A DNA stretch of 64,000 nt from Streptomyces pluripotens. GTDB lineage: Bacteria; Actinomycetota; Actinomycetes; Streptomycetales; Streptomycetaceae. The stretch lies in assembly GCF_000802245.2 (NCBI RefSeq), contig NZ_CP021080.1, positions 1,612,001 to 1,676,000 of the forward strand. Direction: 5' to 3'. Under the pieces are notes generated by a model, which made no database searches, was not told where the DNA came from, and was given only the letters and a program-made list of their open reading frames with translations. How positions within the stretch are numbered: position 1 is the stretch's first letter; every line of letters begins with the position of its first letter. Of this stretch, positions 1 to 9,314 are shown in pieces. The translations under genes were made by a program, and so were the position numbers.

Positions 1-291
1 GCCCGCCCGCAGCAGCTTGTCCACGTCCTCGGCCGTGCGGACGCCGCCGCCAACCGTCAGCGGGATGAACACCTGCTCGGCCGTGCGGCGCACGACGTCG
101 TACGTCGTCTCCCGGTTACCCGCGGACGCCGTGATGTCCAGGAACGTCAGTTCGTCGGCGCCCTCGGCGTCGTACACCCGGGCCATCTCGACGGGGTCGC
201 CCGCGTCGCGCAGGTTCTGGAAGTTGACGCCCTTGACGACCCGGCCGTTGTCCACGTCCAGGCAGGGGATGACTCGTACGGCCAGGGTCAT
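1..291 (-). CDS. hisF: Imidazole glycerol phosphate synthase cyclase subunit HisF (3' end outside window)
   Basis: HisF is the cyclase half of the HisF-HisH synthase. It uses ammonia from HisH to turn PRFAR into imidazole glycerol phosphate plus AICAR in histidine synthesis. Only the first 97 codons are present, because the gene runs off the left edge. The N-terminus reads [16 protein letters not shown], the typical HisF beta-1 strand with the conserved Asp at residue 12, followed by VVKGVNF and the phosphate-binding LTVGGGVRT loop near residues 78-86. The ATG at 289-291 overlaps the ridA stop as ATGA, so it is the last visible gene of a translationally coupled his operon. Identification is secure. 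Confidence 0.95.
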   Translation of the reverse strand, partial: MTLAVRVIPCLDVDNGRVVKGVNFQNLRDAGDPVEMARVYDAEGADELTFLDITASAGNRETTYDVVRRTAEQVFIPLTVGGGVRTAEDVDKLLRAG

Positions 292-683
292 GCGGTAACT
301 CCTCGGAACGCCTCCACCTCGACCTCGACGACCAGGCTGGGGTCCACGAAACCGGAGACGATGATCATCGTTGCGACCGGCCGAACGGTGTCGAACAGCT
401 CCTTGTGAGCCCGCCCGACCTCGTCCACGTCCCGTGCGTGCGTGATGTACATGCGCGTGCGCACGACGTCCGCGCGGCCGAGTCCCAGCCGCCCCAGGGC
501 GTCCAGTGCGACGTTGAAGGAGTTGACCGCCTGGTCGTAGGGACCGCCTCCGGCGATCTGCCCGTCCACGATCGACGTGCAGCCTGCCACCAGCACCAGA
601 CCGTTCGGCAGTTCCACCGCACGTGCGTAGCCGAACTGCTCTTCCCAGGGCGCGCCGCTCGTCACACGTCGTACGTCGCTCAC
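288..683 (-). CDS. RidA-family (YjgF/YER057c/UK114) enamine/imine deaminase-like protein
   Basis: This 131-residue protein has the size and fold signature of the RidA family. RidA trimers hydrolyse reactive enamine/imine intermediates released by PLP enzymes. Visible family features are the [16 protein letters not shown] strand region, the [14 protein letters not shown] segment, and Arg101 in VRPVATM, which aligns with the catalytic Arg of RidA. The C-terminal run VVEVEVEAF is also typical. The GTG start at 683 overlaps the priA stop (GTGA), and its own stop overlaps the hisF start. Sitting between priA and hisF suggests a role alongside histidine synthesis, but the substrate is not evident and other Rid subfamilies are possible. 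Confidence 0.88.
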   Translation of the reverse strand: MSDVRRVTSGAPWEEQFGYARAVELPNGLVLVAGCTSIVDGQIAGGGPYDQAVNSFNVALDALGRLGLGRADVVRTRMYITHARDVDEVGRAHKELFDTVRPVATMIIVSGFVDPSLVVEVEVEAFRGVTA

Positions 684-1405
684 CGGGCCACCGCCTGAAG
701 GGCCTCTTCCAGGGTGAACGCCTTCGCGTACAGGGCCTTGCCGACGATGGAACCCTCGATACCGAGGGGTACCAGCCCAGCGATGGCGCGCAGGTCGTCC
801 AGGGACGACACGCCGCCGGACGCCACGACCGGACGGTCTGTCGCCGCACAGACGTTCTTCAGCAGTTCGAGGTTGGGGCCCTGCAGGGTGCCGTCCTTGG
901 CGATGTCGGTGACGACGTAGCGTGCGCAGCCCTCCTTGTTGAGGCGCTCCAGCATCTCGTAGAGGTCACCGCCGTCGCGGGTCCAACCGCGGCCGCGCAG
1001 GGTCGTACCGCGCACGTCCAGGCCCACCGCGATCCTGTCACCGTGCTCGGCGATGACCTTGGCGACCCACTCGGGGGTCTCCAGGGCGGCCGTGCCGAGG
1101 TTCACCCGAGTACAGCCGGTGGCGAGGGCGGCCGCCAGCGAAGCGTCGTCCCTGATGCCGCCGGAGAGTTCCACCCTGATGTCCATCGCCTTGGTGACCT
1201 CGGCGATCAGTTCACGGTTGTCCCCGGTTCCGAAGGCCGCGTCCAGGTCGACCAGGTGCAGCCACTCGGCGCCGGACCGCTGCCAGGCGAGGGCTGCCTC
1301 CAGCGGGGAGCCGTAGGAGGTCTCGGTCCCGGACTCGCCGTGCACCAGGCGGACGGCCTGGCCGTCACGGACGTCGACGGCGGGGAGGAGTTCGAGCTTG
1401 GCCAT
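680..1405 (-). CDS. priA: Bifunctional HisA/TrpF isomerase PriA
   Basis: PriA is the actinobacterial (beta-alpha)8 isomerase that carries out both the HisA step of histidine synthesis (ProFAR to PRFAR) and the TrpF step of tryptophan synthesis (PRA to CdRP). The 241-residue product has the paired catalytic aspartates, Asp11 in PAVDVRDG and Asp130 in VGLDVRG, plus Arg19, which is characteristic of PriA. The phosphate-binding GG motifs are seen at SGGIRDD and VASGGVSS. No separate trpF is needed in such genomes. The ATG is at 1405, three bases after the hisH stop, and the stop overlaps ridA. Calling it PriA rather than HisA rests on the actinobacterial context. Confidence 0.93.
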   Translation of the reverse strand: MAKLELLPAVDVRDGQAVRLVHGESGTETSYGSPLEAALAWQRSGAEWLHLVDLDAAFGTGDNRELIAEVTKAMDIRVELSGGIRDDASLAAALATGCTRVNLGTAALETPEWVAKVIAEHGDRIAVGLDVRGTTLRGRGWTRDGGDLYEMLERLNKEGCARYVVTDIAKDGTLQGPNLELLKNVCAATDRPVVASGGVSSLDDLRAIAGLVPLGIEGSIVGKALYAKAFTLEEALQAVAR

Positions 1406-1408
1406 GGT

Positions 1409-2050
1409 CTACAGGGTTCCGATCCAGTTGGTGAGGAGCTGGGCACCGGCGTCGCCGGACTTCTCGGGGTGGAACTGGGTGGCCCGCAGGGCGCCGTTCT
1501 CCACGGCGGCCACGAAGCGCTTGCCGTGCGTCGACCAGGTGACCTTGGGGGCCTCGATCATCGGGCTCTGGCTCTGGAGGGTCCAGTCGTGGACGGCGTA
1601 GGAGTGCACGAAGTAGAAGCGGGCGTCGGCGTCGAGGCCGGCGAACAGCTCGGAGCCGGCGGGCGCGTCGACGGTGTTCCAGCCCATATGGGGCACCACG
1701 TCGGCTTCAAGCGGTCCGACGGTGCCGGGCCATTCCTCCAGGCCCTCCGCCGCCACGCCGTGCTCGATGCCGCGCGCGAAGAGGATCTGCATGCCGACGC
1801 AGATGCCCATCACCGGTCGTCCGCCGGACAGTCGACGGTCCACGACCCAGTCGCCGCGGGCCGCACGCAAGCCCTGCATGCAGGCGGCGAACGCACCGAC
1901 ACCCGGCACCAGCAGGCCGTCGGCGTTCATGGCCTTGTCGAAGTCGCGCGTTATCTCGACGTCGGCACCCACGCGGGCGAGGGCGCGTTCGGCGGAGCGG
2001 ACGTTCCCGAAGCCGTAGTCGAAGACGACCACTCGCTTGGCCGCACTCAA
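1409..2050 (-). CDS. hisH: Imidazole glycerol phosphate synthase glutaminase subunit HisH
   Basis: HisH is the glutaminase that feeds ammonia to HisF. From the chosen start it has 213 residues with a complete class-I amidotransferase triad: Cys84 in GICVGMQ, His194 and Glu196 in FHPEK. The start is a judgement. A TTG at 2050 overlaps the stop of the upstream 54-codon gene as TTGA and has a GGAGG seven bases ahead. A GTG at 2056 would add two residues but lies directly against that GGAGG. The TTG is preferred because it matches the coupling seen throughout this operon. The upstream gene is hisB with the small membrane-protein gene between them. Confidence 0.93.
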   Translation of the reverse strand: MSAAKRVVVFDYGFGNVRSAERALARVGADVEITRDFDKAMNADGLLVPGVGAFAACMQGLRAARGDWVVDRRLSGGRPVMGICVGMQILFARGIEHGVAAEGLEEWPGTVGPLEADVVPHMGWNTVDAPAGSELFAGLDADARFYFVHSYAVHDWTLQSQSPMIEAPKVTWSTHGKRFVAAVENGALRATQFHPEKSGDAGAQLLTNWIGTL

Positions 2051-2211
2051 TTCCACACCTCCAGCCGCATGACGCCCGCGACGAGACACATGGCCGCACC
2101 GATCGACAGCAGCACGATCAGGCTCGTGGGCATCTTCTGCTTGACGAAGGAGATGATGCCGCCGACCAGGAAGAGGCCGACGACGATCAGGAGGGTCGAA
2201 AGACCGGTCAT
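2047..2211 (-). CDS. Small 54-residue membrane protein inside the his operon (unknown function)
   Basis: This short gene starts at an ATG three bases after the hisB stop and ends at a TGA overlapping the hisH start. The product begins [18 protein letters not shown] and has two hydrophobic segments, about residues 4-21 and 30-49, separated by the basic turn [10 protein letters not shown]. It is probably a two-pass membrane hairpin. Codon third positions are strongly G/C, as in the neighbours, so it looks translated rather than spacer. I do not recognise a family. It could be a membrane microprotein or a leader that couples hisH translation. Its placement between hisB and hisH implies co-expression with histidine synthesis. 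Confidence 0.75.
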   Translation of the reverse strand: MTGLSTLLIVVGLFLVGGIISFVKQKMPTSLIVLLSIGAAMCLVAGVMRLEVWN

Positions 2212-2214
2212 GGG

Positions 2215-2817
2215 TTACAGCGCGCCCTTCGTCGAGGGGAGGATGCCGGCCGCGCGGGGGTCGCGCTCCGACGCGTATCGCAGCGCCCGGGCCAGCGCCT
2301 TGAACTGGCACTCCACGATGTGGTGCGCGTTGCGCCCGTACGGCACGTGCACGTGCAGCGCGACCTGTGCCTGAGCGACGAAGGACTCCAGGATGTGCCG
2401 GGTCATCGTCGTGTCGTACTCGCCGATCATCGGCGCCATGTTCTCGGGCTCGGTGTGCACGAGGTAGGGACGGCCTGACAGGTCGACGGTGACCTGGGCG
2501 AGGGACTCGTCCAGCGGGACAGTGCAGTTGCCGAAACGGTAGATCCCGACCTTGTCGCCGAGTGCTTGTCTGAAGGCGGCACCCAGCGCGAGGGCGGTGT
2601 CCTCGATGGTGTGGTGGGAATCGATGTGCAGATCACCGTCGGTCTTCACGGTCAGATCGAACAGACCGTGCCGCCCGAGCTGGTCGAGCATGTGGTCGTA
2701 GAAGCCGACGCCGGTGGCGATGTCGGTCCTCCCGGTGCCGTCGAGGTCGATCTCGACCAGCACCGAGGTCTCCTTGGTGGTGCGCTCGATTCTCCCGACG
2801 CGGACATCGCGAGTCAT
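2215..2817 (-). CDS. hisB: Imidazoleglycerol-phosphate dehydratase HisB
   Basis: HisB dehydrates imidazole glycerol phosphate to imidazole acetol phosphate. The 200-residue product is the monofunctional form, without the phosphatase domain found in enterobacteria. The metal-binding His clusters are visible in [29 protein letters not shown] and RNAHHIVE, giving the paired DHM and HH-E ligands of the Mn-binding sites. The ATG at 2817 overlaps the hisC stop as ATGA, and the stop is followed after three bases by the small membrane-protein gene. An upstream in-frame extension into hisC is an open frame only. Confidence 0.96.
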   Translation of the reverse strand: MTRDVRVGRIERTTKETSVLVEIDLDGTGRTDIATGVGFYDHMLDQLGRHGLFDLTVKTDGDLHIDSHHTIEDTALALGAAFRQALGDKVGIYRFGNCTVPLDESLAQVTVDLSGRPYLVHTEPENMAPMIGEYDTTMTRHILESFVAQAQVALHVHVPYGRNAHHIVECQFKALARALRYASERDPRAAGILPSTKGAL

Positions 2818-3923
2818 GCCTGGAGCTCCTTCTTCAATTCCCGTACCGCGTCGAGGAACGCGTCGTTCTCCTCCGGGGTGCCGGCGGACACCCGCAGCCA
2901 TCCCGGTACGCCGTTGTCCCGGACCAGGACGCCCCGGTCGAGGATGCGCCGCCAAGCGTCGTGAGCGTCGCCGAACCGGCCGAACTGCACGAAGTTCGCG
3001 TCGGAGTCGGTCACCTGGTAGCCGGCCGCGCGCAGCTCGGTGACCAGCCGATCCCGCTCCGCCTTCAGCTGCTCGACATACTTCAGCAGCGTGTCGGTGT
3101 GCTCCAGGGCGGCCAGGGCGGTCGCCTGGGTGACCGCCGACAGGTGGTACGGCAGCCGGACGAGCTGGACGGCGTCCACGACCGCCGGGTGCGCGGCCAG
3201 GTAGCCGAGTCGCAGACCGGCCGCGCCGAACGCCTTCGACATCGTTCGCGAGATGACGAGGTGCGGCCGGCCCGCCAGCAGCGGCAGCAGCGAGTCGCCG
3301 TGGCTGAACTCGATGTAGGCCTCGTCCACGATCACCATCGACGGCTTGGCCGCCTGCGCCGCTTCGTACAGCGCGAGCACCGTCCCAGGCGGCACCGTGT
3401 TACCGGTGGGGTTGTTGGGGGTGGTGATGAAGACGACGTCCGGCTTGTGCTCGGCGATGGCCTGCTCGGCGGCGGCGAGGTCGATGCCGAAGTTCTCGTC
3501 CCGCGGGCCGGAGATCCAGCCGGTGCCGGTGCCCCGGGCGATGAGCACGTGCATCGAGTACGACGGCTCGAAGCCGATGGCCGTACGGCCCGGTCCGCCG
3601 AAGGTCTGCAGCAGCTGCTGGATGACCTCGTTGGAGCCGTTGGCGGCCCACACGTTCTCCATGCCGAGCGGGTACTTCCCGGTCCTCGTCAGGTACTTCG
3701 CCAGCTCGGTGCGCAACTGCACCGCGTCCCGATCGGGGTAGCGGTTGAGGTCGCGAGCGGCCTCCCGCACCCGCTGTGCGATCCGCTCGACCAGCGGCTC
3801 CGGCAGCGGATAGGGGTTCTCGTTGGTGTTCAGCCGCACCGGCACGTCCAGCTGGGGCGCGCCATAGGGGGACTTGCCGCGCAGCTCGTCCCGCACGGGA
3901 AGATCGTCGATTCCGGAACTCAC
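2814..3923 (-). CDS. hisC: Histidinol-phosphate aminotransferase HisC
   Basis: HisC is a PLP-dependent fold-type-I aminotransferase that converts imidazole acetol phosphate plus glutamate to histidinol phosphate. The 369-residue protein is of normal family length. The PLP-binding Lys230 lies in [14 protein letters not shown], with NNPTG at about 170-174 and the PLP-ring Asp200 in IVDEAY. The substrate region LNTNENPYP is at the N-terminus. The GTG start overlaps the hisD stop (GTGA), and the stop overlaps the hisB start (ATGA). This is an ordinary member with nothing broken. Confidence 0.96.
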   Translation of the reverse strand: MSSGIDDLPVRDELRGKSPYGAPQLDVPVRLNTNENPYPLPEPLVERIAQRVREAARDLNRYPDRDAVQLRTELAKYLTRTGKYPLGMENVWAANGSNEVIQQLLQTFGGPGRTAIGFEPSYSMHVLIARGTGTGWISGPRDENFGIDLAAAEQAIAEHKPDVVFITTPNNPTGNTVPPGTVLALYEAAQAAKPSMVIVDEAYIEFSHGDSLLPLLAGRPHLVISRTMSKAFGAAGLRLGYLAAHPAVVDAVQLVRLPYHLSAVTQATALAALEHTDTLLKYVEQLKAERDRLVTELRAAGYQVTDSDANFVQFGRFGDAHDAWRRILDRGVLVRDNGVPGWLRVSAGTPEENDAFLDAVRELKKELQA

Positions 3924-5245
3924 TTGCTCTCAGGCACCTTCCAACCGAACCGCGCCTTGACCGCCGCACCGTGTGCTGGCAGGTCCTCCGCTTCGGCCAG
4001 CGTCACCACGTGGTGCGCGACCTCGGCGAGCGCGTCCCTGGTGTAGTCCACGATGTGGATGCCACGCAGGAAGGACTGCACGGACAGGCCTGAGGAGTGG
4101 CAGGCGCAGCCGCCGGTGGGCAGCACATGGTTGGAGCCGGCCGCGTAGTCGCCGAGGGAGACGGGGGCCCAGGGACCGATGAAGATCGCGCCGGCGTTGC
4201 GCACCCGGTGGGCCACCGCAGCGGCGTCGGCCGTCTGGATCTCCAGGTGCTCGGCGCCGTACGCGTCGACCACCTTGAGCCCTTCTGGGACGCCGTCCAC
4301 GAGCACGATCGCGGACTGCTTGCCCGCGAGGGCCGGACGGATCCGGTCCTCGATGTGCTTGGTGGCAGCGACCTGCGGCTCCAGTTCCTTCTCCACCGCG
4401 TCCGCGAGTTCCGCGGAGTCGGTGACCAGGACGGCCGCCGCGAGCGGGTCGTGCTCGGCCTGGCTGATCAGGTCGGAGGCCACGTGCACCGGGTCGGCGG
4501 TCTCGTCCGCGAGGATCGCGATCTCGGTCGGCCCGGCCTCGGCGTCGATGCCGATCTTGCCGGTGAAGTACCGCTTGGCGGCGGCGACCCAGATGTTACC
4601 CGGACCGGTGACCATATCGGCGGGCGGACAGGACTCGGTGCCGTGGGCGAACATCGCGACGGCGGTGGCGCCGCCGGCCGCGTAGACCTCGTCCACACCG
4701 AGCAGGGCGCAGGCAGCGAGAATCGTCGGGTGCGGCAGGCCGCCGAACTCCGCCTGGGCCGGGGAAGCGAGCGCGATCGACTCGACACCCGCCTCCTGCG
4801 CGGGCACCACGTTCATGACCACGGAGGACGGATAGACCGAGCGGCCGCCGGGCGCGTACAGACCGACTCGCTCGACCGGCACCCACTTCTCGGTCACGGC
4901 ACCGCCGGGCACGACCTGGGTGGTCTGCGTCGTACGGCGCTGTTCCCGGTGGACCAACCGGGCGCGCCGGATGGACTCCTCCAGGGCGGCGCGCACGGCG
5001 GGATCTAGGCCGTCGAGCGCGTCGGCCAGCGCTTGGGCCGGCACACGGACGGATTCCAGCCGTACTCCGTCGAATTTCTCGGCGAAGTCGATCAGTGCCG
5101 CATCGCCCCGATGATGCACGGCCTCGCAGATCGGACGCACCTTCTCCAGGGCGGCCGATACGTCGAAGTCGGCTCGGGGCAGCAGGTCGCGCAGGGCGGG
5201 GCCCTCGGGAAGGGCGTCGCCGCGCAGATCGATTCGGGAGATCAC
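3920..5245 (-). CDS. hisD: Histidinol dehydrogenase HisD
   Basis: HisD is the zinc- and NAD-dependent dehydrogenase that oxidises L-histidinol twice to histidine. The product is 441 residues from a GTG at 5245 ([10 protein letters not shown]). The family signature runs through [21 protein letters not shown], and the later stretch contains the AEHLEI and GNYAAGS-like elements around the catalytic Glu-His pair. The longer open frame upstream has atypical composition and no support. A purine-rich GAGAG lies about nine bases before the GTG. It is the first gene of the his operon, and a 7+3+7 inverted repeat sits 42-58 bases upstream of its start. Confidence 0.95.
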   Translation of the reverse strand: MISRIDLRGDALPEGPALRDLLPRADFDVSAALEKVRPICEAVHHRGDAALIDFAEKFDGVRLESVRVPAQALADALDGLDPAVRAALEESIRRARLVHREQRRTTQTTQVVPGGAVTEKWVPVERVGLYAPGGRSVYPSSVVMNVVPAQEAGVESIALASPAQAEFGGLPHPTILAACALLGVDEVYAAGGATAVAMFAHGTESCPPADMVTGPGNIWVAAAKRYFTGKIGIDAEAGPTEIAILADETADPVHVASDLISQAEHDPLAAAVLVTDSAELADAVEKELEPQVAATKHIEDRIRPALAGKQSAIVLVDGVPEGLKVVDAYGAEHLEIQTADAAAVAHRVRNAGAIFIGPWAPVSLGDYAAGSNHVLPTGGCACHSSGLSVQSFLRGIHIVDYTRDALAEVAHHVVTLAEAEDLPAHGAAVKARFGWKVPESK

Positions 5246-5286
5246 GGTCCCAATTCTCTCAGACCGGCGTCTGCAGCCGTTCGCGC

Positions 5287-5303
5287 GTATCAGTGGCTGA
5301 TAC
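5287..5303. promoter_or_regulatory. Inverted repeat upstream of hisD (candidate operator)
   Basis: The sequence GTATCAG TGG CTGATAC has perfect 7-base arms around a 3-base spacer. It lies 42-58 bases upstream of the hisD GTG, in the region shared with the divergent gene at 5487. Size and symmetry suit a dimeric repressor. I cannot assign a regulator, and a chance palindrome cannot be excluded. Confidence 0.45.
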
Positions 5304-5486
5304 AGAACCTGGCCGAAACCCGGAAGATCCCCTTCACCGTTAGTGTTCCGGGCGTCACGCACCGGGCATGAACAGGTGTACGACACAAGTTGATGCGCAC
5401 GTGGGTCGAGCGGACGAGTGAAGAGCCGGGGAGAAACCGGAGAGAAGCCGGGGAGAAGAGAAAAGAGTCGGGGAGAAGGAAGAGTG

Positions 5487-7064
5487 GTGACCGAGGAGGC
5501 CGGCCTCCACGCCGGGGACCTGCCGGACGACCTGACCGCGACCGAGGCAGGCATGTGGCAGGCCTTCCGCAATGGCAGCGGATACGACCTGAGCAGCGGC
5601 GACGCCGTCGTGGACGATCCGCACGGCGGTCATCCCTGGGGGGCGGAGCGGACCGTGCGGGCGCGCACCATGGCGTGGCTGCTGCTGGACGGCCCGCCGG
5701 CACTCGCCGGCCGGGTCTGCGCCCTGAAGCTCACCGGTGTGCGGATCACCGGCACGCTGGAGCTGGCGGGCGGCACGGTCAGGCCGTACGTCGAACTGTG
5801 CGGCTGCCGCTTCGACGACGAGGTCCGGTTGCCGGAGACCCGGTTCACGACCGTGCGCATGGTGAACTGCTCGGTGCCGCGCCTGGAGGCGGCCCGCGTG
5901 CAGACCGAGGGCGACCTGCATCTGCCCCGCTGCCGCTTCCAGAACGGGATCCGACTGAGCGACGCGCACATCGGTACCGACCTGCTCCTCAACCAAGCGG
6001 TCGTGCACCGATACCGCACCGGCCGGTCGATCGCGGCGGACGGCCTGACCGTCGGACAGGACCTGCAGGCGGAGCTGCTGGAATCGCACGGTGAGCTCAG
6101 CCTGCGCGGGGCCCACGTCGGTGCCTCACTCAGTCTGCGTGGCGCGAGGCTGGTCAATCCGTACTCCCGTCTCGCCCTGAACGCGCCGCAGCTGACGGTC
6201 GAACGCACCCTCTACCTGACCCCGGCCGGTGTGGGCAGCACACTGTTGCGCGGTGCGACGCCCGCACGCGGGACACGCATCCAGCACTTCGAGTGCCGGG
6301 GCGGGGTGCGACTGGACGACGGACGGTTCGGGGACGCCGTCGACCTGGAGCGGGCGGGATTCGTCTTCACCGAGGACCAGGAGCTGTCGCTGCGCCGGGT
6401 GCAGACGCCCGAGCTGCGCTTTCTGGGGGACAAGCCGCAGCACGGCAAGGTCGTGCTGTCCGGCGCCCGGATCGTCACCCTGGTGGACCGCGCAGGCAGC
6501 TGGCCGGACTCCGGCAACCTGCACATGGGCGGGTTCACCTACGAGAACCTGGTCCCGCAGGGCCCCTTCCCGCTGACCCGGCGCCTGGACTGGGTGGCCG
6601 CGGCCACCGCGGAGTACGCCCCGGAGCCGTACGAGCGGCTGGCCGCGGTGCTGCGTGCGGCCGGGGAGGACGAGGACGCGCGCGAGGTACTGCTCGCCAA
6701 ACAGCGCCGACGCTGCGAGACGCTGCCCCTGACCGCCAAGTTCCTGGGGTACGTCCAGGACTGGACGGTCGCCTACGGCTACCGTCCGGGTCGGGCCGCG
6801 GTGTGGATGGCGGTGCTGTGGGCGGCGGGCACGCTGGCGTTCGCACACGCCGCCCACCAGCCGGTGAGCCGCGACGGCCACCCCACCTGGAGTCCGGCCC
6901 TGTTCACCCTGGACCTGCTGCTGCCGGTGATCGACCTGGGCCAGCTGGGCCAGTGGCAGTTGCACGGCGCCTGGCAATGGCTGGCGACGGTGGTGATCCT
7001 GCTGGGCTGGACGCTGGCGACGACGGTGGCGGCGGGGGCGACCCGTCTGCTGCGCCGGAACTGA
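5487..7064 (+). CDS. Membrane-anchored protein with beta-helix-like repeats (unknown function)
   Basis: The 525-residue product from the GTG at 5487 (AAGGA six bases upstream) has a long N-terminal half made of short degenerate repeats such as [30 protein letters not shown] and [14 protein letters not shown]. The spacing of about 20 residues resembles pentapeptide-repeat or right-handed beta-helix proteins. The C-terminal 110 residues carry three hydrophobic segments: [18 protein letters not shown], a second around [14 protein letters not shown], and [18 protein letters not shown]. The repeat domain therefore probably sits at the membrane. It is divergent from hisD with a GA-rich leader between them. 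Family and function are not recognised. A GTG three bases earlier is an alternative start. Confidence 0.8.
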   Translation: MTEEAGLHAGDLPDDLTATEAGMWQAFRNGSGYDLSSGDAVVDDPHGGHPWGAERTVRARTMAWLLLDGPPALAGRVCALKLTGVRITGTLELAGGTVRPYVELCGCRFDDEVRLPETRFTTVRMVNCSVPRLEAARVQTEGDLHLPRCRFQNGIRLSDAHIGTDLLLNQAVVHRYRTGRSIAADGLTVGQDLQAELLESHGELSLRGAHVGASLSLRGARLVNPYSRLALNAPQLTVERTLYLTPAGVGSTLLRGATPARGTRIQHFECRGGVRLDDGRFGDAVDLERAGFVFTEDQELSLRRVQTPELRFLGDKPQHGKVVLSGARIVTLVDRAGSWPDSGNLHMGGFTYENLVPQGPFPLTRRLDWVAAATAEYAPEPYERLAAVLRAAGEDEDAREVLLAKQRRRCETLPLTAKFLGYVQDWTVAYGYRPGRAAVWMAVLWAAGTLAFAHAAHQPVSRDGHPTWSPALFTLDLLLPVIDLGQLGQWQLHGAWQWLATVVILLGWTLATTVAAGATRLLRRN

Positions 7065-7280
7065 CGGAACCCTCGCCAGTCGTCGGACCCTCGCACGGCC
7101 GCCCTCGCCGCAACCGACTCTCCGACGACCCGTTCGGCCAGTTCATGCGGCTGCGCGGGCAGTCCATGCGGCTGCACGAGCGCCGGTTTGCGGCCTCCGG
7201 ACCCATTGCTCCCGGGCTCGTCCCGGTTCCTGCGGACCGCCCTCGGCCAGACCTTCGGACACGTTCCCGCCGGTGACCAC

Positions 7281-7286
7281 TAGGCT
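7281..7286 (+). promoter_or_regulatory. -10 element TAGGCT of a probable leaderless transcript
   Basis: TAGGCT ends eight bases before the GTG at 7295, and there is no Shine-Dalgarno sequence between them. This matches the TANNNT-plus-start layout of leaderless actinobacterial genes. No clear -35 is seen. Confidence 0.5.
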
Positions 7287-7294
7287 GGGGCGCC

Positions 7295-8035
7295 GTGACC
7301 ACCGTCCGTCTTCCACTCTTCCCGCTGAACTCGGTGCTGTTCCCGGGGCTCGTGCTGCCGCTGAACGTCTTCGAGGAGCGCTACCGCGTCATGATGCGCG
7401 AGTTGCTCAAGTCCCCCGACGAAGAACCGCGCCGGTTCGCCGTCGTGGCCATCCGTGACGGCCACGAGGTGGCACCGAGCGCTCCGGGTATGCCGGACCC
7501 AACGACACAGCCCGAACGGGGCCCGGCCGCCGGCTTCGGCCCCGACCCCGCCAACGCGTTCCACAAGGTGGGTTGTGTGGCCGACGCGGCAACCATCCGG
7601 GAACGGGCCGACGGCACGTTCGAGGTGCTGGCGACCGGGACGACCCGGGTGCGGCTGGTGTCCGTGGACGCCTCCGGCCCGTTCCTCACCGCGGAGCTGG
7701 AGGAGCTGCCGGAGGAGCTCGGCGACGAGGCGGGGGCGCTGGCCGAGGGCGTACTCCGTTCGTTCCGCCAGTACCAGAAACGCCTGGCAGGAGCACGCGA
7801 GCGCTCTCTGGCCACGGGGACGGACCTGCCGGACGACCCGAGCGTGGTGTCCTACCTGGTGGCCGCGGCGATGGTGCACGACACACCAACCAAGCAGCGC
7901 CTGCTCCAGGCCCCGGACACCGCCTCCCGCCTGCGGGACGAGCTGAAACTGCTGCGCTCCGAGACGGCCATCATCCGTAGTCTGCCGTCGTTGCCCGCGT
8001 TCGAACTGACGCGGACACCAACCAGCCCGAACTGA
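7295..8035 (+). CDS. LON peptidase substrate-binding (LON-N) domain protein
   Basis: The 246-residue protein begins TTVRLPLFPLNSVLFPGLVLPLNVFEERYR, the classic opening of the Lon N-terminal substrate-binding domain, and continues with the GTTRVRLV strand and a helical tail. There is no AAA+ or protease domain, so this is the free-standing LON-N type common in actinobacteria rather than Lon. Its role is unknown; substrate recognition or regulation is possible. The start is a GTG with a -10-like TAGGCT eight bases upstream and no ribosome-binding site. The YbaK-like gene follows 30 bases later and may be co-transcribed. Confidence 0.88.
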   Translation: MTTVRLPLFPLNSVLFPGLVLPLNVFEERYRVMMRELLKSPDEEPRRFAVVAIRDGHEVAPSAPGMPDPTTQPERGPAAGFGPDPANAFHKVGCVADAATIRERADGTFEVLATGTTRVRLVSVDASGPFLTAELEELPEELGDEAGALAEGVLRSFRQYQKRLAGARERSLATGTDLPDDPSVVSYLVAAAMVHDTPTKQRLLQAPDTASRLRDELKLLRSETAIIRSLPSLPAFELTRTPTSPN

Positions 8036-8065
8036 GCGGACGAGCGAAACCGAGGCCGGCACCTG

Positions 8066-8566
8066 ATGGCGAAGAAGCCGAAGAAGCAGCAGTCCGCGGG
8101 TACGCCCGCGACGGTGGCCCTGACGGCCGCGGGTGTGGACTTCACGATCCACGCCTACCACCACGATCCCGCCCACCCCTCCTACGGCGAGGAGGCGGCG
8201 GAAGCGATGGGTGTGCCCCCCGACCGTGTCTTCAAGACCCTGCTGGCCGACGTGGACGGCTCGCTGGTGGTCGGTGTGGTCCCGGTGGCGGGGTCCCTGG
8301 ACCTGAAGGCCCTCGCAGCGGCGGTGGGCGGCAAGCGGGCGGCCATGGCCGAACCGGCCCTCGCCGAACGCACGACCGGCTATGTCCGCGGTGGCATCTC
8401 CCCCCTCGGCCAGCGCAAGAGGCTCCGCACGGTACTCGACGACTCCGCCGGGGTCCACGCGACGATCTGCGTGTCGGCGGGGCGGCGGGGGCTGGAGGTG
8501 GAACTGGCACCGGCCGACCTGGCGAAGCTGACGGAGGCGGTGCTGGCGCCCATCGGGCGGGACTGA
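8066..8566 (+). CDS. ybaK: YbaK/EbsC-family aminoacyl-tRNA deacylase (probable Cys-tRNA(Pro) deacylase)
   Basis: YbaK-type enzymes clear mischarged Cys-tRNA(Pro) in trans. The 166-residue product carries the family segments VDFTIHAYHHDP, the strand-turn VFKTLLADVDGSLVVGVVPV with its conserved Lys, GGKRAAMAEP, and the loop GYVRGGISPLGQRKRL, whose GGISP is diagnostic. The N-terminal MAKKPKKQQ is a basic leader. It lies 30 bases after the LON-domain gene on the same strand, and the next gene converges on it. Related INSERT or ProX deacylases are alternatives, but GGISPxGQ fits YbaK best. Confidence 0.9.
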   Translation: MAKKPKKQQSAGTPATVALTAAGVDFTIHAYHHDPAHPSYGEEAAEAMGVPPDRVFKTLLADVDGSLVVGVVPVAGSLDLKALAAAVGGKRAAMAEPALAERTTGYVRGGISPLGQRKRLRTVLDDSAGVHATICVSAGRRGLEVELAPADLAKLTEAVLAPIGRD

Positions 8567-8608
8567 GCCGGATGCGGGCAGCCGGCGTCCCAAAGCGGCC
8601 CAGCCCCG

Positions 8609-9280
8609 CTACGGCATCGGCGCACCGTGGGCATGCTTCGGGTCCGGCCCCGGCGGATACGGCGGCTCCGGGTCCCGTGGTCCGAACAGCGCCGTGAGCC
8701 CGAGGTGCACCAGCAGCCCGGCGAGCGGCCACGCCAGCAGTGCGCCCTTCGCCGAGAGCTTCAACGGCGCCGGGAACGTCACGCCCTTGCCGACGGCCTT
8801 GGCGTGCGCGAGCACGTCGGACGTGGGCCCCAGCCAGATGCCCAGCCGCCACGCCACCAACGACCCGAGCAGGCCACCGACGCCCAGCGCGACCACCAGC
8901 GGCACACCTCCGCTGCGCCGCAGCAGGAACACCGCGACCGCGCTGACCGCACCGAAGGCCAGCCCGAGCAGCGTGAACGTTCCGTCGACCCCGATCGCCT
9001 GCTCGCCCTCGGTGTCCTTGAGGTAGACCACCCAGCCGTTGCCGAGCTCATCGCCGACCAGCGGCACGCGCGGCGCCAGCCACCACCACAGCAGTCCCAG
9101 CAGCACCCCACCGAGCACCGCCGCCAGCGTGATCACGGCGGCGTCCCGCAGTTCGGTCTTCATCCCGGGGCCGTCCTGTTCGTACCAGCCCGCGCCCGCC
9201 CCGGCAGGCGGAGGCGCCTGCCAGACCTGCTGCGCGGAGTCGTCGTGCGGTGGCGGAGGCGGATTCAGCGGTGCGGTCAC
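8609..9280 (-). CDS. Four-helix membrane protein, probably DUF2567 family
   Basis: This 223-residue protein starts at a GTG at 9280 with a proline-rich N-terminal tail (LNPPPPPHDD), followed by about four transmembrane segments: VITLAAVLGGVLLGLLWWWLA, FTLLGLAFGAVSAVAVFLL, VVALGVGGLLGSLVAWRLG and LAWPLAGLLVHLGLTALFG. Between the first two is an extracytoplasmic segment with KDTEGEQAIG. The layout resembles DUF2567 proteins of actinobacteria, recalled rather than searched. The tail PPYPPGPDPKHAHG is also proline-rich. It sits 34 bases downstream of the ABC permease gene on the same strand, so it may belong to that transcription unit. Function is unknown. Confidence 0.75.
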   Translation of the reverse strand: MTAPLNPPPPPHDDSAQQVWQAPPPAGAGAGWYEQDGPGMKTELRDAAVITLAAVLGGVLLGLLWWWLAPRVPLVGDELGNGWVVYLKDTEGEQAIGVDGTFTLLGLAFGAVSAVAVFLLRRSGGVPLVVALGVGGLLGSLVAWRLGIWLGPTSDVLAHAKAVGKGVTFPAPLKLSAKGALLAWPLAGLLVHLGLTALFGPRDPEPPYPPGPDPKHAHGAPMP

Positions 9281-9314
9281 CCTGACATCGTGCCAGGTCG
9301 TGCTGTGCGCCGCG

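Noticed and set aside
623..2374. 583-codon plus-strand open frame across the his operon
   Set aside because: It is antisense to ridA, priA, hisH and the small membrane gene, all of which are well supported.
7065..7294. Coding region downstream of the beta-helix-like membrane gene
   Set aside because: Frames here lack a ribosome-binding site and coding third-position bias; imperfect ATGCGGCTGC duplicates near 7145-7180 look like chance.
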